A DNA stretch of 64,000 nucleotides from Fonsecaea monophora (Eukaryota; Ascomycota; Eurotiomycetes; Chaetothyriales; Herpotrichiellaceae), in contig NW_019173950.1 in the NCBI RefSeq assembly GCF_001642475.1, positions 124,001-188,000 of the forward strand. The letters run 5' to 3'. This document shows, piece after piece, positions 31,484 to 41,503 of this stretch (positions are counted from its first letter, which is position 1; each line of letters starts with the position of its first letter). The notes beneath the pieces were generated by a model, which worked only from the letters and a program-made list of their open reading frames with translations, had not been told where the DNA came from and made no database searches. The position numbers and the translations under genes are program-made.

Positions 31484-32736
31484 TTACAGCTCCAGCACGA
31501 TCCGGCCAGGTACATCTCCCTTTTCCAATAGCTGATACACGTCTGGCAGGTCCCGAAAAGGTCGCACTTTCACATGCGGTTTGACCTTTCCACTACGGAC
31601 CAAATCCACTGCCTCAAGCGTTTCTTTCAAGGACCCCACGAGATTGCCCTGGATCTTGAGACCTCGGATGACAATGGTAGCCACCGGCGTGTCCAGATGC
31701 ACGTCGCCAGGAGGTATACCCACAATGCATAAAGATCCACCAATCCGAACCAGGTCAGCAAGCCTTCGGAAGGCTAATGGGTGGCCACTTGTGACCACAA
31801 CGGCATGCGAACCCCCTCCAGTAATGTTGGTGATCTCCTCTGTGAGGTCCTTACACTTTGAGAAGTCGACATATTGTGCCCCAAACGACTCCACAAATCG
31901 CTGCTTGTCAGGACCTGCATCGACTCCAAGTACCTTTGCACCTAGAGCCAGGCCATATTGTACTGTTTGTCAATGTCAGCAGACACTCGATGGATGCGAG
32001 GTGCAAGTGCAAGTCGAACCTGCAAAGTGGCCCAACCCGCCACCCGCTCCGATGACAGTGAGCCATTCTCCTTGTTTTACATTTGCATTTTTCACGGCCT
32101 GGTACAATTAGCATTTTTGTACACTGAGGAGAATGGGATAGACCTCACTTTGTAGGCAGTTACGCCGGCACAAAGAACTGGTCCAATGACCTTTGGATCC
32201 AGGTCTTGGGGCAACTCGGTCAAATACTTTGTGTCGAGCACACAGTATTGCTGGAAACTGCCGTCTTCGTGGTGCAGATGGTTCGTTGCATGAGGGCAGT
32301 GCTGGTCTCGGCCAGAGGTGCAATACTCACACTCATGACAAACACGAGACGCAAAGCGAATGCCCACCAATGTTCCTAGCTGGAGCCTGTCGTTTGGAGA
32401 CAAGTTGGGACCAAAAGCAACAACACGCCCGACTCCTTCATGTCCACCCACATGAGGCAATTTTATGTTTGTAATAGGCCGTCCGTCAGCCCCCGTAGCA
32501 GTCCCAGCCTTGGTATGGAGATCTATGCCAATCACAATAAGTCTTCAAGTCGTCAAAGCCGAATGAAAGGCTGTATTTGACCAACCACTTTGGCAGACAC
32601 CAGTATACAAGACCTTGACTAGGATCTCATCGTTATTGGGAAGGGTTACTGGATAATTGTCATTGAACTCGACTGGCCCGCCTTGCTCACGGACTATTGC
32701 AGCTGTCTGCGTCTTCGGGATGCTGTTTACGGCCAT
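31484..32736 (-). CDS. Zinc-dependent alcohol dehydrogenase (yeast ADH1-like)
   Basis: Four exons fit in phase: 32586-32736, 32149-32522, 32020-32098 and 31484-31962, with introns of 63, 50 and 57 nt. They give 360 residues, the usual length. The first junction rebuilds TGVCQSDLHTKAG (catalytic Cys and His), followed by GGHEGVGRVVAFG. The four structural-zinc Cys are in CHECEYCTSGRDQHC. The second and third junctions rebuild the NAD fold: AYK-AVKNANVKQGEWLTVIG, then GAGGGLGHFAVQYG. An Asp after the second strand (VLGVDAG) favours NAD over NADP. This enzyme class interconverts alcohols and aldehydes in the cytosol; the substrate is not predictable. An AATAAAAGG element about 70 nt upstream of the ATG (near 32803-32812) may serve as a TATA box. 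It is divergent from the hydroxylase-like gene. Confidence 0.95.
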
Positions 32737-33977
32737 TGGGCAAATACAAAGAACTGGTACGTTTTCGTAATGGATGCCACTGCTCTTGTCGGGGCAGGTG
32801 GCCTTTTATTCAACAGAGAGGCTCTTTACACTGCACTAACAATAAAGGAACGCTGAACGGGCCATGAAGTCAGCGAGCAATGATGGTGACAAGTTACACA
32901 GACACATGGGGGTTGTGGCGTCACAAACAAGCAGAAGGTCACATCCACTGTCTTCCACGACTCTGGCCATCAAAACAGACGGGCTGGTCAGTCGTGGGAT
33001 GTTGGCCCTCACCCTGATTTCTTATTTGCTTGTCAAGCTTGTTCCGTCCAATCTGGTGGCCCTGCATCATAGACCCCGCATTATGACTGTAACCGCATCT
33101 GGGGCTTGGAAGGGGTTTCGTGATAGGTGTCATCGATTGGGTCGACCGAACTCAGGGGTTCAACTATTACAAGATTCATGTCAAAGAGGCTGGCTATTGC
33201 ATTGCAAGAGCCTGGGACAAGATCAGGGTTGTTCATTACGGGTGTCGACCGAAGGGAAAAATCCTAGAACCAGAAAGCTGTCAATAAAAGCGGAACATGA
33301 AGATGGCTTGAAACAGGTTCTTGCTGGACACTATTGGTCTTGAACCCAAAGTCCAGGTGGCAGGTGCCAAGGGGTTTTTATCGGCGACTGGATGGCCCGC
33401 TATCACACCCAACAAAGAATGAACATGTGCAAGGAGAATGCAGGCAGATGAATCGAGAACTGCAAGCACTATAAAGTTCCTCAATTGGGCGTGGGGTTGA
33501 GTGGTTGTGCCCCATGCCCCTGGGGTGATCACTCGGCAACGGTGCAACCCTCCCCACGACCCAAACTTGAGGTGTACGTGGTACATAGATAGATCCGGTG
33601 GATAGATCTGCACACTTGGTGGCTCAAGGAAGGCGGGAATACATCAATGCTGAACGGTGTTGCATTGGTGGCGTCAAAAAAGGAGTCGTGGCTTCGTGGC
33701 CTTCGATGGCTGGGTGGCTGGAGACCCCAGATCACCCAGATCACGTGTTGTACCTAACACTTGTCTGTGACGTCAAAGCAATCCAACTCAACGCGCTTTC
33801 AGAAACTTGCGCCTCTCTCGTGCCTCGATGAGCAACCGTAGGACTCCATCCTCCAAACTTCAGACAGACAACAACTTGGCTTCATGCTACTATCTCAGGG
33901 CATACAGTTGAGTCGGTGACGCGACCTTGACAGCGCGCGCGTGTGGAACTCCCGACCTCAGTCGGCATCTGCCCTCA
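32737..33977. promoter_or_regulatory. Divergent promoter region, alcohol dehydrogenase and hydroxylase-like gene
   Basis: 1.24 kb between two gene starts. A CCCCTGGGG palindrome lies near 33517-33525 and contains a stress-element-like core. A 159-codon frame at 32864-33343 shows no domain and is considered chance. Confidence 0.5.
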
Positions 33978-35180
33978 ATGGTGTCCTCGCCCTATAACCC
34001 GGCCTGCTACCTGCCTCAATCATGGGCCTCCTACCTCCCACAAGCCATCTCTTGCCCTCCACCACCGTCATTCGCCCAGACCCTCTATAGCTATGCCATC
34101 TCCCCGTTCTCGTCGACATACACCACCTTACGCACCATATGGGACGCGCTCATTGGGTTGCCGATGCTCTCTTTCCTTCTCATCCCAACCATGTCCTCGT
34201 ACTCAACCTCCCTCAATCTCTTGTTCTTCTACTTGACCTGGTCAACGCTGGTCCTTTCGCACCCTCCACTTCGGGTTGAGATTGTCGCGACCCTCGCTGT
34301 ACGGATCCTATTCTATCTCGTTCCTTCACTGCTCTTCTTAGGCTTCGATGTGCTCGCTCCTTCTGTGGCCGAAAATTTCAAAGCACTGGGCGATTCTGCA
34401 TTGCCATTCAAGAACGCTGGTCGGAAAAAGACACTGCTGCTGTCGCGCATAGTGGGCTGGTCAATATTCAACCTCTTCCTGGGCGTTGTGGCCCAAGCTC
34501 TGCTGGAACTCCTTTTCACGCGCGTCCTCTTATGGCCTTCTGCATTGCGTGTGACAACGGCGCTGCCCCTGCCATGGGATATACTCAAGGATCTCGTGCA
34601 GGCATATCTCTGCCGCGAGATGATCGGGTACCTGTTGCACAGAAACTTCCTGCACGACTGGCGGCATAGTGTTCCCTTGAGCCGGGCGCACGGAGAATGG
34701 TATCACGCCCTCGCTGATATATCCGCGCCTTTTCCACTCAGTGCCACTTACGACCACCCAATTGCCTACCTCATCCGCTCATTCTTGCCAACTTATATTC
34801 CGGCGATACTCTGCCGGTTTCACCTTCTGACCTATGTCTTCTACCTTACACTCATTTCGCTGGAAGAGACATTCGCATACAGTGGGTACTCCACGATGCC
34901 CACCAATATCATTCTGGGAGGAATAGCACGGCGGACCGACGATCACTTAATATGTAACGGGGAGGGGAACTTCAGTCCCTGGGGACTGTGTGATTGGTTC
35001 ATGGAAACTTCCATCGGCGACGACATTATTGACGACATGGTCGCAGAAGCAGACATGCACGACGTGCCGGAAAGGTTGGACAGGTTGAAGCAGAGGGCGA
35101 AGAAGAAGGTCAACGGGAAGATCAAAGAAGCGAAGGGAGTTACGCGGAGAAGGACAAGGAACCGCAGAAGCGAGGAGTGA
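33978..35180 (+). CDS. Fatty acid hydroxylase/sterol desaturase-like membrane protein with degenerate His boxes
   Basis: A single exon of 400 codons; the ATG at 33978 is the first in frame. At least four hydrophobic segments (for example LLFFYLTWSTLVL, ILFYLVPSLLFLGFDVL, LLLSRIVGWSIFNLFLGVV) suggest an ER membrane protein. The layout matches the fatty acid hydroxylase superfamily: a first box HRNFLHDWRH near residue 230, then AHGEWYHALADISAPFPLSA with the family-like YDHP, and a last box TDDHLICNGEGNFSPWG. Active members have eight His, with HxxHH in the second and third boxes. Here one His is Tyr, and the third box has a single His. It could therefore be a non-catalytic member or a divergent enzyme. 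A basic tail ends the protein (RRRTRNRRSEE). Confidence 0.75.
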   Translation: MVSSPYNPACYLPQSWASYLPQAISCPPPPSFAQTLYSYAISPFSSTYTTLRTIWDALIGLPMLSFLLIPTMSSYSTSLNLLFFYLTWSTLVLSHPPLRVEIVATLAVRILFYLVPSLLFLGFDVLAPSVAENFKALGDSALPFKNAGRKKTLLLSRIVGWSIFNLFLGVVAQALLELLFTRVLLWPSALRVTTALPLPWDILKDLVQAYLCREMIGYLLHRNFLHDWRHSVPLSRAHGEWYHALADISAPFPLSATYDHPIAYLIRSFLPTYIPAILCRFHLLTYVFYLTLISLEETFAYSGYSTMPTNIILGGIARRTDDHLICNGEGNFSPWGLCDWFMETSIGDDIIDDMVAEADMHDVPERLDRLKQRAKKKVNGKIKEAKGVTRRRTRNRRSEE

Positions 35181-35908
35181 CGCTGGAGTCGGTGGCCGTT
35201 TGCAGAGAACAATATACTTGATGGCTGTCAGCATTGGACATAAAGGAATTTGTGGAAGATAGGTTTGGATCAATCCATTACTTTGGAGGTGATGCTTGAC
35301 ACATTTTGTCTGTATTTGATCTCTTGGGGCGCGATAATGAGATGACATTATCTATCGGCCATGATTTGCTCAAAGTTCCGTCTCTGTGTTTATGCGAGAT
35401 TCTTCTTCTCCCCTTTTTCTGGTTCCGGCATCGCAAGATCATGGCTCAGACCGCTCCTCATCATCATCCTCCTCCTCCTCCCCCCCGCCTCCGCCGCCAT
35501 TCCCACATGTCACAGCACAGCACAGCACAGCTCAGCTTGGTGTTGTTCCCATGCTTTTTTTGTTCGTTTTCTCAAGGTTTCCTTTGTGGTAGGGGTGATG
35601 AGGGAGGGAGGAGGAGGTGGTGGTGGTTGTGGCGCTGCAAGCATACACACATGATTTTAAAAAAAAAGACGCCCCCCTCCGAATCTCGGTTTTTCTATCT
35701 TGGTTCCCCGTCAACCCTTGCGCAACATCAATTGCCTCTGCCCCTGTTTGGATCTTCTGCTGCAGCCACGACGAGCAAAGAAGCAAGCACCCCCTCTGCT
35801 CTGCGTCTGCAACACACTTGTCCCCCGCCGCTCCCTGACAACACATCCACCACTTTCCGGCTCCTGCTCTCAAAAAGTCGGGTGACTTTTCGGGGCGTGG
35901 CTCCGGGC
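35181..35908. other. Convergent intergenic region, low complexity
   Basis: Between the 3' ends of the hydroxylase-like and eL6 genes. It contains CAT/CCT triplet runs (about 35457-35500), CAGCACAG repeats (about 35512-35535) and an A-rich run near 35659. A long frame across this part on the plus strand runs into the eL6 gene and only translates low-complexity DNA. Confidence 0.55.
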
Positions 35909-36789
35909 TCAGAAGGCCATTTCGTGGGGCTTCTGGCCGTGTCTCAGGCTGAAGCTGGACTTGAGGTAGCTCGCGAGGAACTCTTCGTTCTTGATGGCGG
36001 ACAGTATGGGCTTGTCAACGGCCTTCTGGTCGGCAGCACGTTGGGATGCCGGAGCCTTCTTCTGTAGTGCGCGAACACGGGTGTTAGTCTCCGAGAGTCG
36101 TAGTGAAAACTTGAGATACAAGTAACGGGGTGGTGGGGGTTTTTCCTTACCTCAGGCTTCTCGCCCTGCTTCAAGAAAGCCTCCTCGCCCTTCTGCTTCC
36201 GGCTCTTCTTTTCCCGCGCGAAGTACTCTGGGCTGGCAATCTTATCCAGCGTTGACTGATCCAGTCCGCTGATGTCGACCTTTGTGGATGTGGCAATGAC
36301 ATATCTGGAGTTCACTCGTCGGAGAGGCACGCCATTGATCTTGAAAGGGCCGGTGACCAGGAGTGCGCCTTCCTTGAGGTTCTTGAGGAGAATGACTCGC
36401 TTGCCGCGGAATCGACCGGCGAGGAGGATCAGGACAGCGCCAGGTTGTAGCGATGCTCGAGGTTTGGCTGGGTGAAGCGTCTTGCGGGCCTATTCATTTA
36501 TTGCTTCAGTCAGCACACAATCGAGGTTCGATCGAAACAAGATACGCAAGCACACAAAGCCTCCCGACGTGCGGAAGTCGCTCGGCCCTTGGAGTTGAAC
36601 TCGAGGTGAAAGACGGGGATGCTCTAGGAAGGGCATCCAATTTTTTTTTGAGAATTGACTCACCTTCTTGCGTTGAGGCTCGTCGTAGGCGGGATACCAC
36701 TTTCTGGCCTTCTGGGAGGGATGGGGCACAGACCGCTCGCCGGAGCCGAACTTCTTGACGACGGCTTGGTTGGCCTCCGTAGAAGACAT
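35909..36789 (-). CDS. RPL6: 60S ribosomal protein eL6
   Basis: Three exons: 36664-36789, 36151-36489 and 35909-36061, with introns of 174 and 89 nt, giving 205 residues. The family core is clear: TLHPAKPRASLQPGAVLILL, then AGRFRGKRVILLKNL, GALLVTGPFKINGVPLRRVN and SRYVIATSTKVDISGL. The C-terminal part KKAPASQRAADQKAVDKPIL-SAIKNEEFLASYLKSSFSL also fits eukaryotic L6. It is a structural protein of the large subunit. The introns are longer than most in this window, as is common in ribosomal protein genes. It shares a 513-bp divergent promoter with RPN13, so the two could be co-regulated. The start at 36789 is preferred to an in-frame ATG further upstream because MSSTEANQ is followed directly by the conserved part. 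Confidence 0.95.
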
Positions 36790-37302
36790 TTTGACCTTCA
36801 ACCTTGACCACGCGGGCTGGAGATTCGTGAATGAGTTTCGTGGTGTTGTTCGCCGGATTGTGTGGTGGGAGAGTCGATATCAAGCGCAGAATCGGGAAAG
36901 TGTGCGGTTTCATTTCTTGGCGTGGGCCAACGCCCCCGATCTTGGGTGCAATGGAAATTCGCAATTGGGGTTGTGGACAATCACGTGGTTGGCTAACTTT
37001 CCTCAAAGCGTTGGTACAGGTGCCAAGATCGACATTGCGTTCTAAGAAGCGCATGCTGCGCCCTACCAGTTCATTCGGCTCGGCCCTGTACTATGACCAG
37101 GTACGCCAGGCTTCAAATGCTGTCGTCTGCTACTCAAATTGCCCTTCTCAGTGCAAGCACCTCCCAAACTTCAGGATCGTCGCGCGTAAAAGCATTCTGC
37201 ATTTACTTCCAGGTCTCAAAAGGTCAATTTTACCTCTAATATCACGTTTCTTTCTCAGATTGGGCCTTTCTGCATTCGTTTGCCTTGCATCATCTCCATA
37301 TC
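36790..37302. promoter_or_regulatory. Shared divergent promoter of RPL6 and RPN13
   Basis: 513 bp separate the two ATGs. A CACGTG palindrome lies at 36982-36987, within TCACGTGGTT; such sites bind bHLH-type factors (Cbf1-like) in fungi. No TATA box is evident, as is common for ribosomal protein genes. Confidence 0.6.
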
Positions 37303-38645
37303 ATGTCGATTTCACCCATCCTGACCTTCAAGGCGGGGCTCTGTGAGCTTGATGTAAGTGTTGAAGCCCCCTATTTTTGCTGTTTATTTTCATCTGCTAA
37401 CAGCTATATTCTCAGACGAGTACCTCGCCCCCACGAGCAAAACCTCTACCAACTCCAGGATACCTCTACCTCTACGCAGATGAACTCCTCCACCTATGCT
37501 GGCGACCGAGGACTGCTCCTTTGGACCAGCCGCAACTCGACTTATTGATGGTGCCAATGGACGGATCGTTCACCCCGTACCAGCCTACCAGCGCGGAAAA
37601 CCCTTCCAACCCGAAGACGCCCACGAACGGAAGAATCTACGTCCTCAAATTTACCTCCAGCTCTCAGAGACACCTCTTCTGGCTACAATCGCGCAGTCAG
37701 CATCCGCAAGGTGACCCGTCATGGTTCTCCGCTCGAGATCTGAAGCTAGGCCAGATCGTGAACAATCTCCTTCAAGGCGAAGATGTCGATGTCCAAGAAC
37801 AAATGGCTAGTTTACCTCCCGATGGAAATTCCCCAGACGACGACGGGGCAGAGCCAATGGAGGATGTGGAGGGAACAGATCATAACCCCAACCGCCGCCC
37901 TTCACAAGGTCCTGGAGCTGGTCCAGATGCCACTGGCGGGGATTTTCGAGAAGAAGGAGAAGAGTCACGCGAGGGCGGGGCGGATGGCGGACGAGCGTAG
38001 GTACTTGCACCCCACGTCGTGCGTTTTTCCTCCCGTACCCAAGTTACTTTTCTGACTATCCACGTCAGGGCGGCCGCTGAGGGTCTGGATGCCAGTGCTC
38101 TGGTTCGGAACTTTCTTCAATCCATGGAACAACGTCCTCAGCGCCAGCCGCCGCAGGAGAAGCTGTTCACATCGCTAGGTGACCTGCTGACGCCGTCATC
38201 AACTTTGCCATTAATTGAATCAGCCGATGACAAGTTGTTGGACCGCTTGTTTGAATGTCTCCCGGCTCACCTGTCAGAGATGGTGCGGGCTTCGGTCGAC
38301 ACGTCATCCTTACAAGACCCAAACTCGACGCCGGAGCAACGGGACGCGGTAAAAAGGCAATTGACCGATTGCAAAAAGGCTTTGTTGCGCAGAGTGTTGC
38401 ACACGCCGCAGTTTACGCAAAGTTTGTCCAGTCTGACGATTGCACTGAGAGAAGGTGGTCTTCCAATAGTCAGTGAGACCTTCAAGATCCCGGTTCGTAA
38501 TGGCGGATATCTCAGACACGGCGGAGTACCTATGGGTGGAGGCGAGGCTGTGGAGGCGTTCATAGCAGGAGTGAAAAAGGACGTCGAAGACAAGCTGGCA
38601 AAAGGAGACGAGGATGGGGCAGGCGACCGGATGGATCGAGACTGA
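37303..38645 (+). CDS. RPN13: 26S proteasome ubiquitin receptor Rpn13 (ADRM1 family)
   Basis: Three exons: 37303-37353, 37416-37996 and 38069-38645, joined in phase over introns of 62 and 72 nt, giving about 402 residues. The N-terminal Pru domain is visible as ILTFKAGLCELD, then the DELLHLCWRPR segment, LDLLMVPMDGSFTPY and GRIYVLKFTSSSQRHLFWLQ. The C-terminal 150 residues, with PLIESADDKLLDRLFECLPA, match the DEUBAD region, which binds the deubiquitinase Uch37 in species that have it. Rpn13 sits on Rpn2 in the regulatory particle and receives ubiquitin chains. Yeast Rpn13 lacks the C-terminal domain, so this is the long form. The linker is Asp/Glu/Gly-rich. The 17-codon first exon would be missed by single-exon prediction. 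Confidence 0.93.
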
Positions 38646-38873
38646 AGGTCGACACATCTATCTTACAACGAAGCCAGAAACTACCTCTATGTGAGTAGCT
38701 CGTGTGGTTCTCAGGCGTTGTTGTCAGATTCGATCCATCAGAGTGTTTCGCCTTTTTGCAGAACCAATCGGTTCAAGTTCAAAGCTCTCCATAAATTAGT
38801 TCCAAGATTCCCCAATACACAACCAAGTCGACACTGCTACACAACTTCTCTGATCAATAGATTCTGGGGAAGC

Positions 38874-40964
38874 ATGGCTTGCAAAGAGATGAGCAAAGAA
38901 ACTTCAGCTGATTTTCATGTCCCAGTCTCGTGTCCCTTCACAATCGATGAAATTGAGATCAATGGGCTGACGAATTCAACGACGTACCTAATCCGAGAGC
39001 ATGATCGGTACGGCGAATTCCCGCACATCTACGCGAAGATATGCGGTACTCCATCATCTGGCACACCAAACATTAATCCCAATCTAAGGCACAGAAAGGT
39101 ATGTCGGGCACCTAGCGTTGAGGTTCAAAATGAGTTGGAAGGATATAAAGTCATTGTCCTGAGCGACACTGGCTGCGGGACAGAGGTGCCCAATTCAAGT
39201 CCTCAGCCACCACCTCCAACGCAGGTCAATGACGAGCAGCGCCAGTGCAAGATACGCACTGAACCTGCGGTATGGAATATCCGAACATTCCTTGAGTACA
39301 CGATAAACCCTGGTGGAAGGATACCTTACCTCGTCATGACCACCCATTGCCACTATGACCATATCATGGGCATTGGGAGATTGCCTCCTACTTCGACTGC
39401 GACAGACTACCAGGATAGCAAAGACCATGTATCGGACGTTTGCCTTCCTGACGGATCAGCCCGCCCTCGAACGACGGTTTTGTCCTCCTCTTACGGCAAA
39501 TCGTTCATCACACCCTACTCCAACCTCCAGGACCACAGCCTTTGCGATAAACTCGGTCTCCAGGCGCCGAGGTACGATGTTGGAATCTGGGCCGCGGACC
39601 TATCCCACGTTATCTTTACGCATCCGACTATCTCGTCCTCATCTCCTGCGAAGTTCTCTCCACGACCCCAGCCCTTCAGCATTACAACACCCTTGACGAT
39701 CCTCCATACCCCGGGGCACACTCCGGACTCCCTATCATGGTACGACTCGGACCTCCGGCTCTTATGTGTCGGAGACAGCTTCTACGTCAAGGAGACTGCA
39801 GTCACTCAGGATGCAAAGTGGGGTCCAGAACCGCCGATGCCGGTCATTTTCGATCTGGAGAGTGATTTGGGAGAGTGGTGGTGGAGCCTGAAGAAGGTCT
39901 TGGGCTTTGTCCGAGTGAGGAATGCGGAAACCGAGAAAAGGGAGGTTCGTGAGAATGAGGGCTTGCAGGCAGAAGCGAAAGATTATGACGAAGTCGACAC
40001 CGATGCGGACGATGACGAGGAATTCGTATACATCGATGCCGATGAGCTGGCGCCTACTTGGAAGAAAGGTGTGGAAGTGGCGGCCAAAGAAAGAGCACGA
40101 CCCACCCTGCCATCTCATTCCATGGAGGAGTCGAAAGAGCATGCCAATGCGAAGACAGTGCCAAAGAGAGTCGTCACAGGAAAACAAGAGACACGGACGA
40201 AACAAACGGGTTTCGACATCCCTTCACCCAGCAAACGCGGCGTCATTGCATTACCGATTCTTTCCGCACCAGAGGGCCGCCACCCAGCAGATACAGACCA
40301 GGCTGACGACGTGTGGATGATGGTCGTCGACCCAGTCGCTCGACCACGTCCTCAGCGCCAACTCGACCACCCACTCCGGTCTGGTCTGAACCCAGTAATA
40401 ACCTCGCATCGCGTGCAACCGGGTCTTCCTGTCCCCTGTCTCAAAAGGGAGGGAATTCGTCCTCCTCCTCATGACCTGTCGATCCCCCAGGTGCAGACCC
40501 AACCCCAAGGCTTCGCGACAAGGCGTCCCAGAGTCCGCCTCTGTGCTGCGCACACTACGCTCTCCGTCGATGCAGAGCGAGCCATCCTCTCGATACAGCG
40601 CTTCATGACGAGGATCCTCGAGAACGACGTGCCCTGCAGACGAGCCGAGGACGGCCCCAGAGGTGAGGAGCGCTGGATATGGGACGACGCACTCTCTTCT
40701 TCCCCTATCTGGAGCGCCACGCAGACAGACACGGATGTCACGGCGATCAAGGAAGGGCGCGATACCAGTGTCCACGCAGAACGCGCGGGGCCTGAGCAGG
40801 GCCATCGCCGCGGGACTAGCATTGTTATGAGTGCGACGCCTGCTAGATCCAAGTCGAAGCACAGCTACAGCTACAGTGTCGTCGCGCCGCTGAGTGTGAT
40901 CAACGAAGGCCGGAGAAACATTCTCGGCCGTCACCGTCACCGTCACCCCGCTGGGGTGGTCTAG
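38874..40964 (+). CDS. Metallo-beta-lactamase-fold hydrolase with a long C-terminal extension
   Basis: A single exon of 696 codons from the ATG at 38874. The first 310 residues show the fold's metal motifs: TTHCHYDHIMGIG (HxHxDH) near residue 157, ILHTPGHTPDSLSWYDSD near 282 and LLCVGDSFYVKET near 300. Such proteins are usually hydrolases (glyoxalase II-like, lactonase, phosphodiesterase or nuclease), and nothing here fixes the substrate. A broad insert lies between the first two motifs. After residue 310 comes a long hydrophilic, low-complexity part with an acidic patch (VDTDADDDEEFVYIDADEL) and many Arg/Pro residues. It is probably disordered and has no recognised domain. The gene starts about 230 bp after RPN13 ends. 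A splice event within the C-terminal half cannot be excluded. Confidence 0.8.
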   Translation: MACKEMSKETSADFHVPVSCPFTIDEIEINGLTNSTTYLIREHDRYGEFPHIYAKICGTPSSGTPNINPNLRHRKVCRAPSVEVQNELEGYKVIVLSDTGCGTEVPNSSPQPPPPTQVNDEQRQCKIRTEPAVWNIRTFLEYTINPGGRIPYLVMTTHCHYDHIMGIGRLPPTSTATDYQDSKDHVSDVCLPDGSARPRTTVLSSSYGKSFITPYSNLQDHSLCDKLGLQAPRYDVGIWAADLSHVIFTHPTISSSSPAKFSPRPQPFSITTPLTILHTPGHTPDSLSWYDSDLRLLCVGDSFYVKETAVTQDAKWGPEPPMPVIFDLESDLGEWWWSLKKVLGFVRVRNAETEKREVRENEGLQAEAKDYDEVDTDADDDEEFVYIDADELAPTWKKGVEVAAKERARPTLPSHSMEESKEHANAKTVPKRVVTGKQETRTKQTGFDIPSPSKRGVIALPILSAPEGRHPADTDQADDVWMMVVDPVARPRPQRQLDHPLRSGLNPVITSHRVQPGLPVPCLKREGIRPPPHDLSIPQVQTQPQGFATRRPRVRLCAAHTTLSVDAERAILSIQRFMTRILENDVPCRRAEDGPRGEERWIWDDALSSSPIWSATQTDTDVTAIKEGRDTSVHAERAGPEQGHRRGTSIVMSATPARSKSKHSYSYSVVAPLSVINEGRRNILGRHRHRHPAGVV

Positions 40965-41503
40965 ATAGCATTCTTTTTGATGTGACGTCGCACGACGCAC
41001 GATGCACTTGGGGTAATTAGAGGAGATACATACCTATGTAGGCACGTACTCGATGTGGGAGAAGACGATCGAGAAGGAAAATAGATTGAGTACCGAGGTA
41101 TGTAGTGAAGTCGGGGTTTCTCCCATGCGTATCATGTTGCCTTCGATATTGTTGGGGGAGTATATGAGTTATCTGTTCCAATTTACAACTATAGTTACAG
41201 TTACAGGTACAGTCCATTGGCCGACCAGTCAGTCGACCTGCACGGCTTGCTTTGAAACGCGGAGAGAGAGAGTGTGTGAGTGTGGGAGATCATTACTCTG
41301 TACCTCACAGTCTCGAAATCTGTGCTATTGTGTAGGCAATACCCATGCTTGGTACATGTCTCACAAACAACCAGTAATAATCTCATTATTGGTTTGCTTG
41401 CAAGAGAGTGGCTTTACCATCCCCGGGCCATGACAATACGGAGGACAGGAAGGATAGCGGGGACAGACAAGAAATAATAATGGAGGAAATGAGTTTGCTA
41501 TGT
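40965..41503. other. Convergent intergenic region
   Basis: About 540 bp between two 3' ends, AT-richer than the neighbouring genes, with a short AGAGAG run near 41262. No gene seen. Confidence 0.5.

Noticed and set aside
32864..33343. 159-codon plus-strand frame in the divergent promoter
   Set aside because: No family resemblance, and it lies in the shared promoter of two well-supported genes.
35306..36067. 253-codon plus-strand frame
   Set aside because: It covers low-complexity CT/CCT repeats and then runs antisense through the last exon of the eL6 gene.
40251..41000. 249-codon minus-strand frame
   Set aside because: It is antisense to the C-terminal extension of the metallo-beta-lactamase gene and carries no domain.
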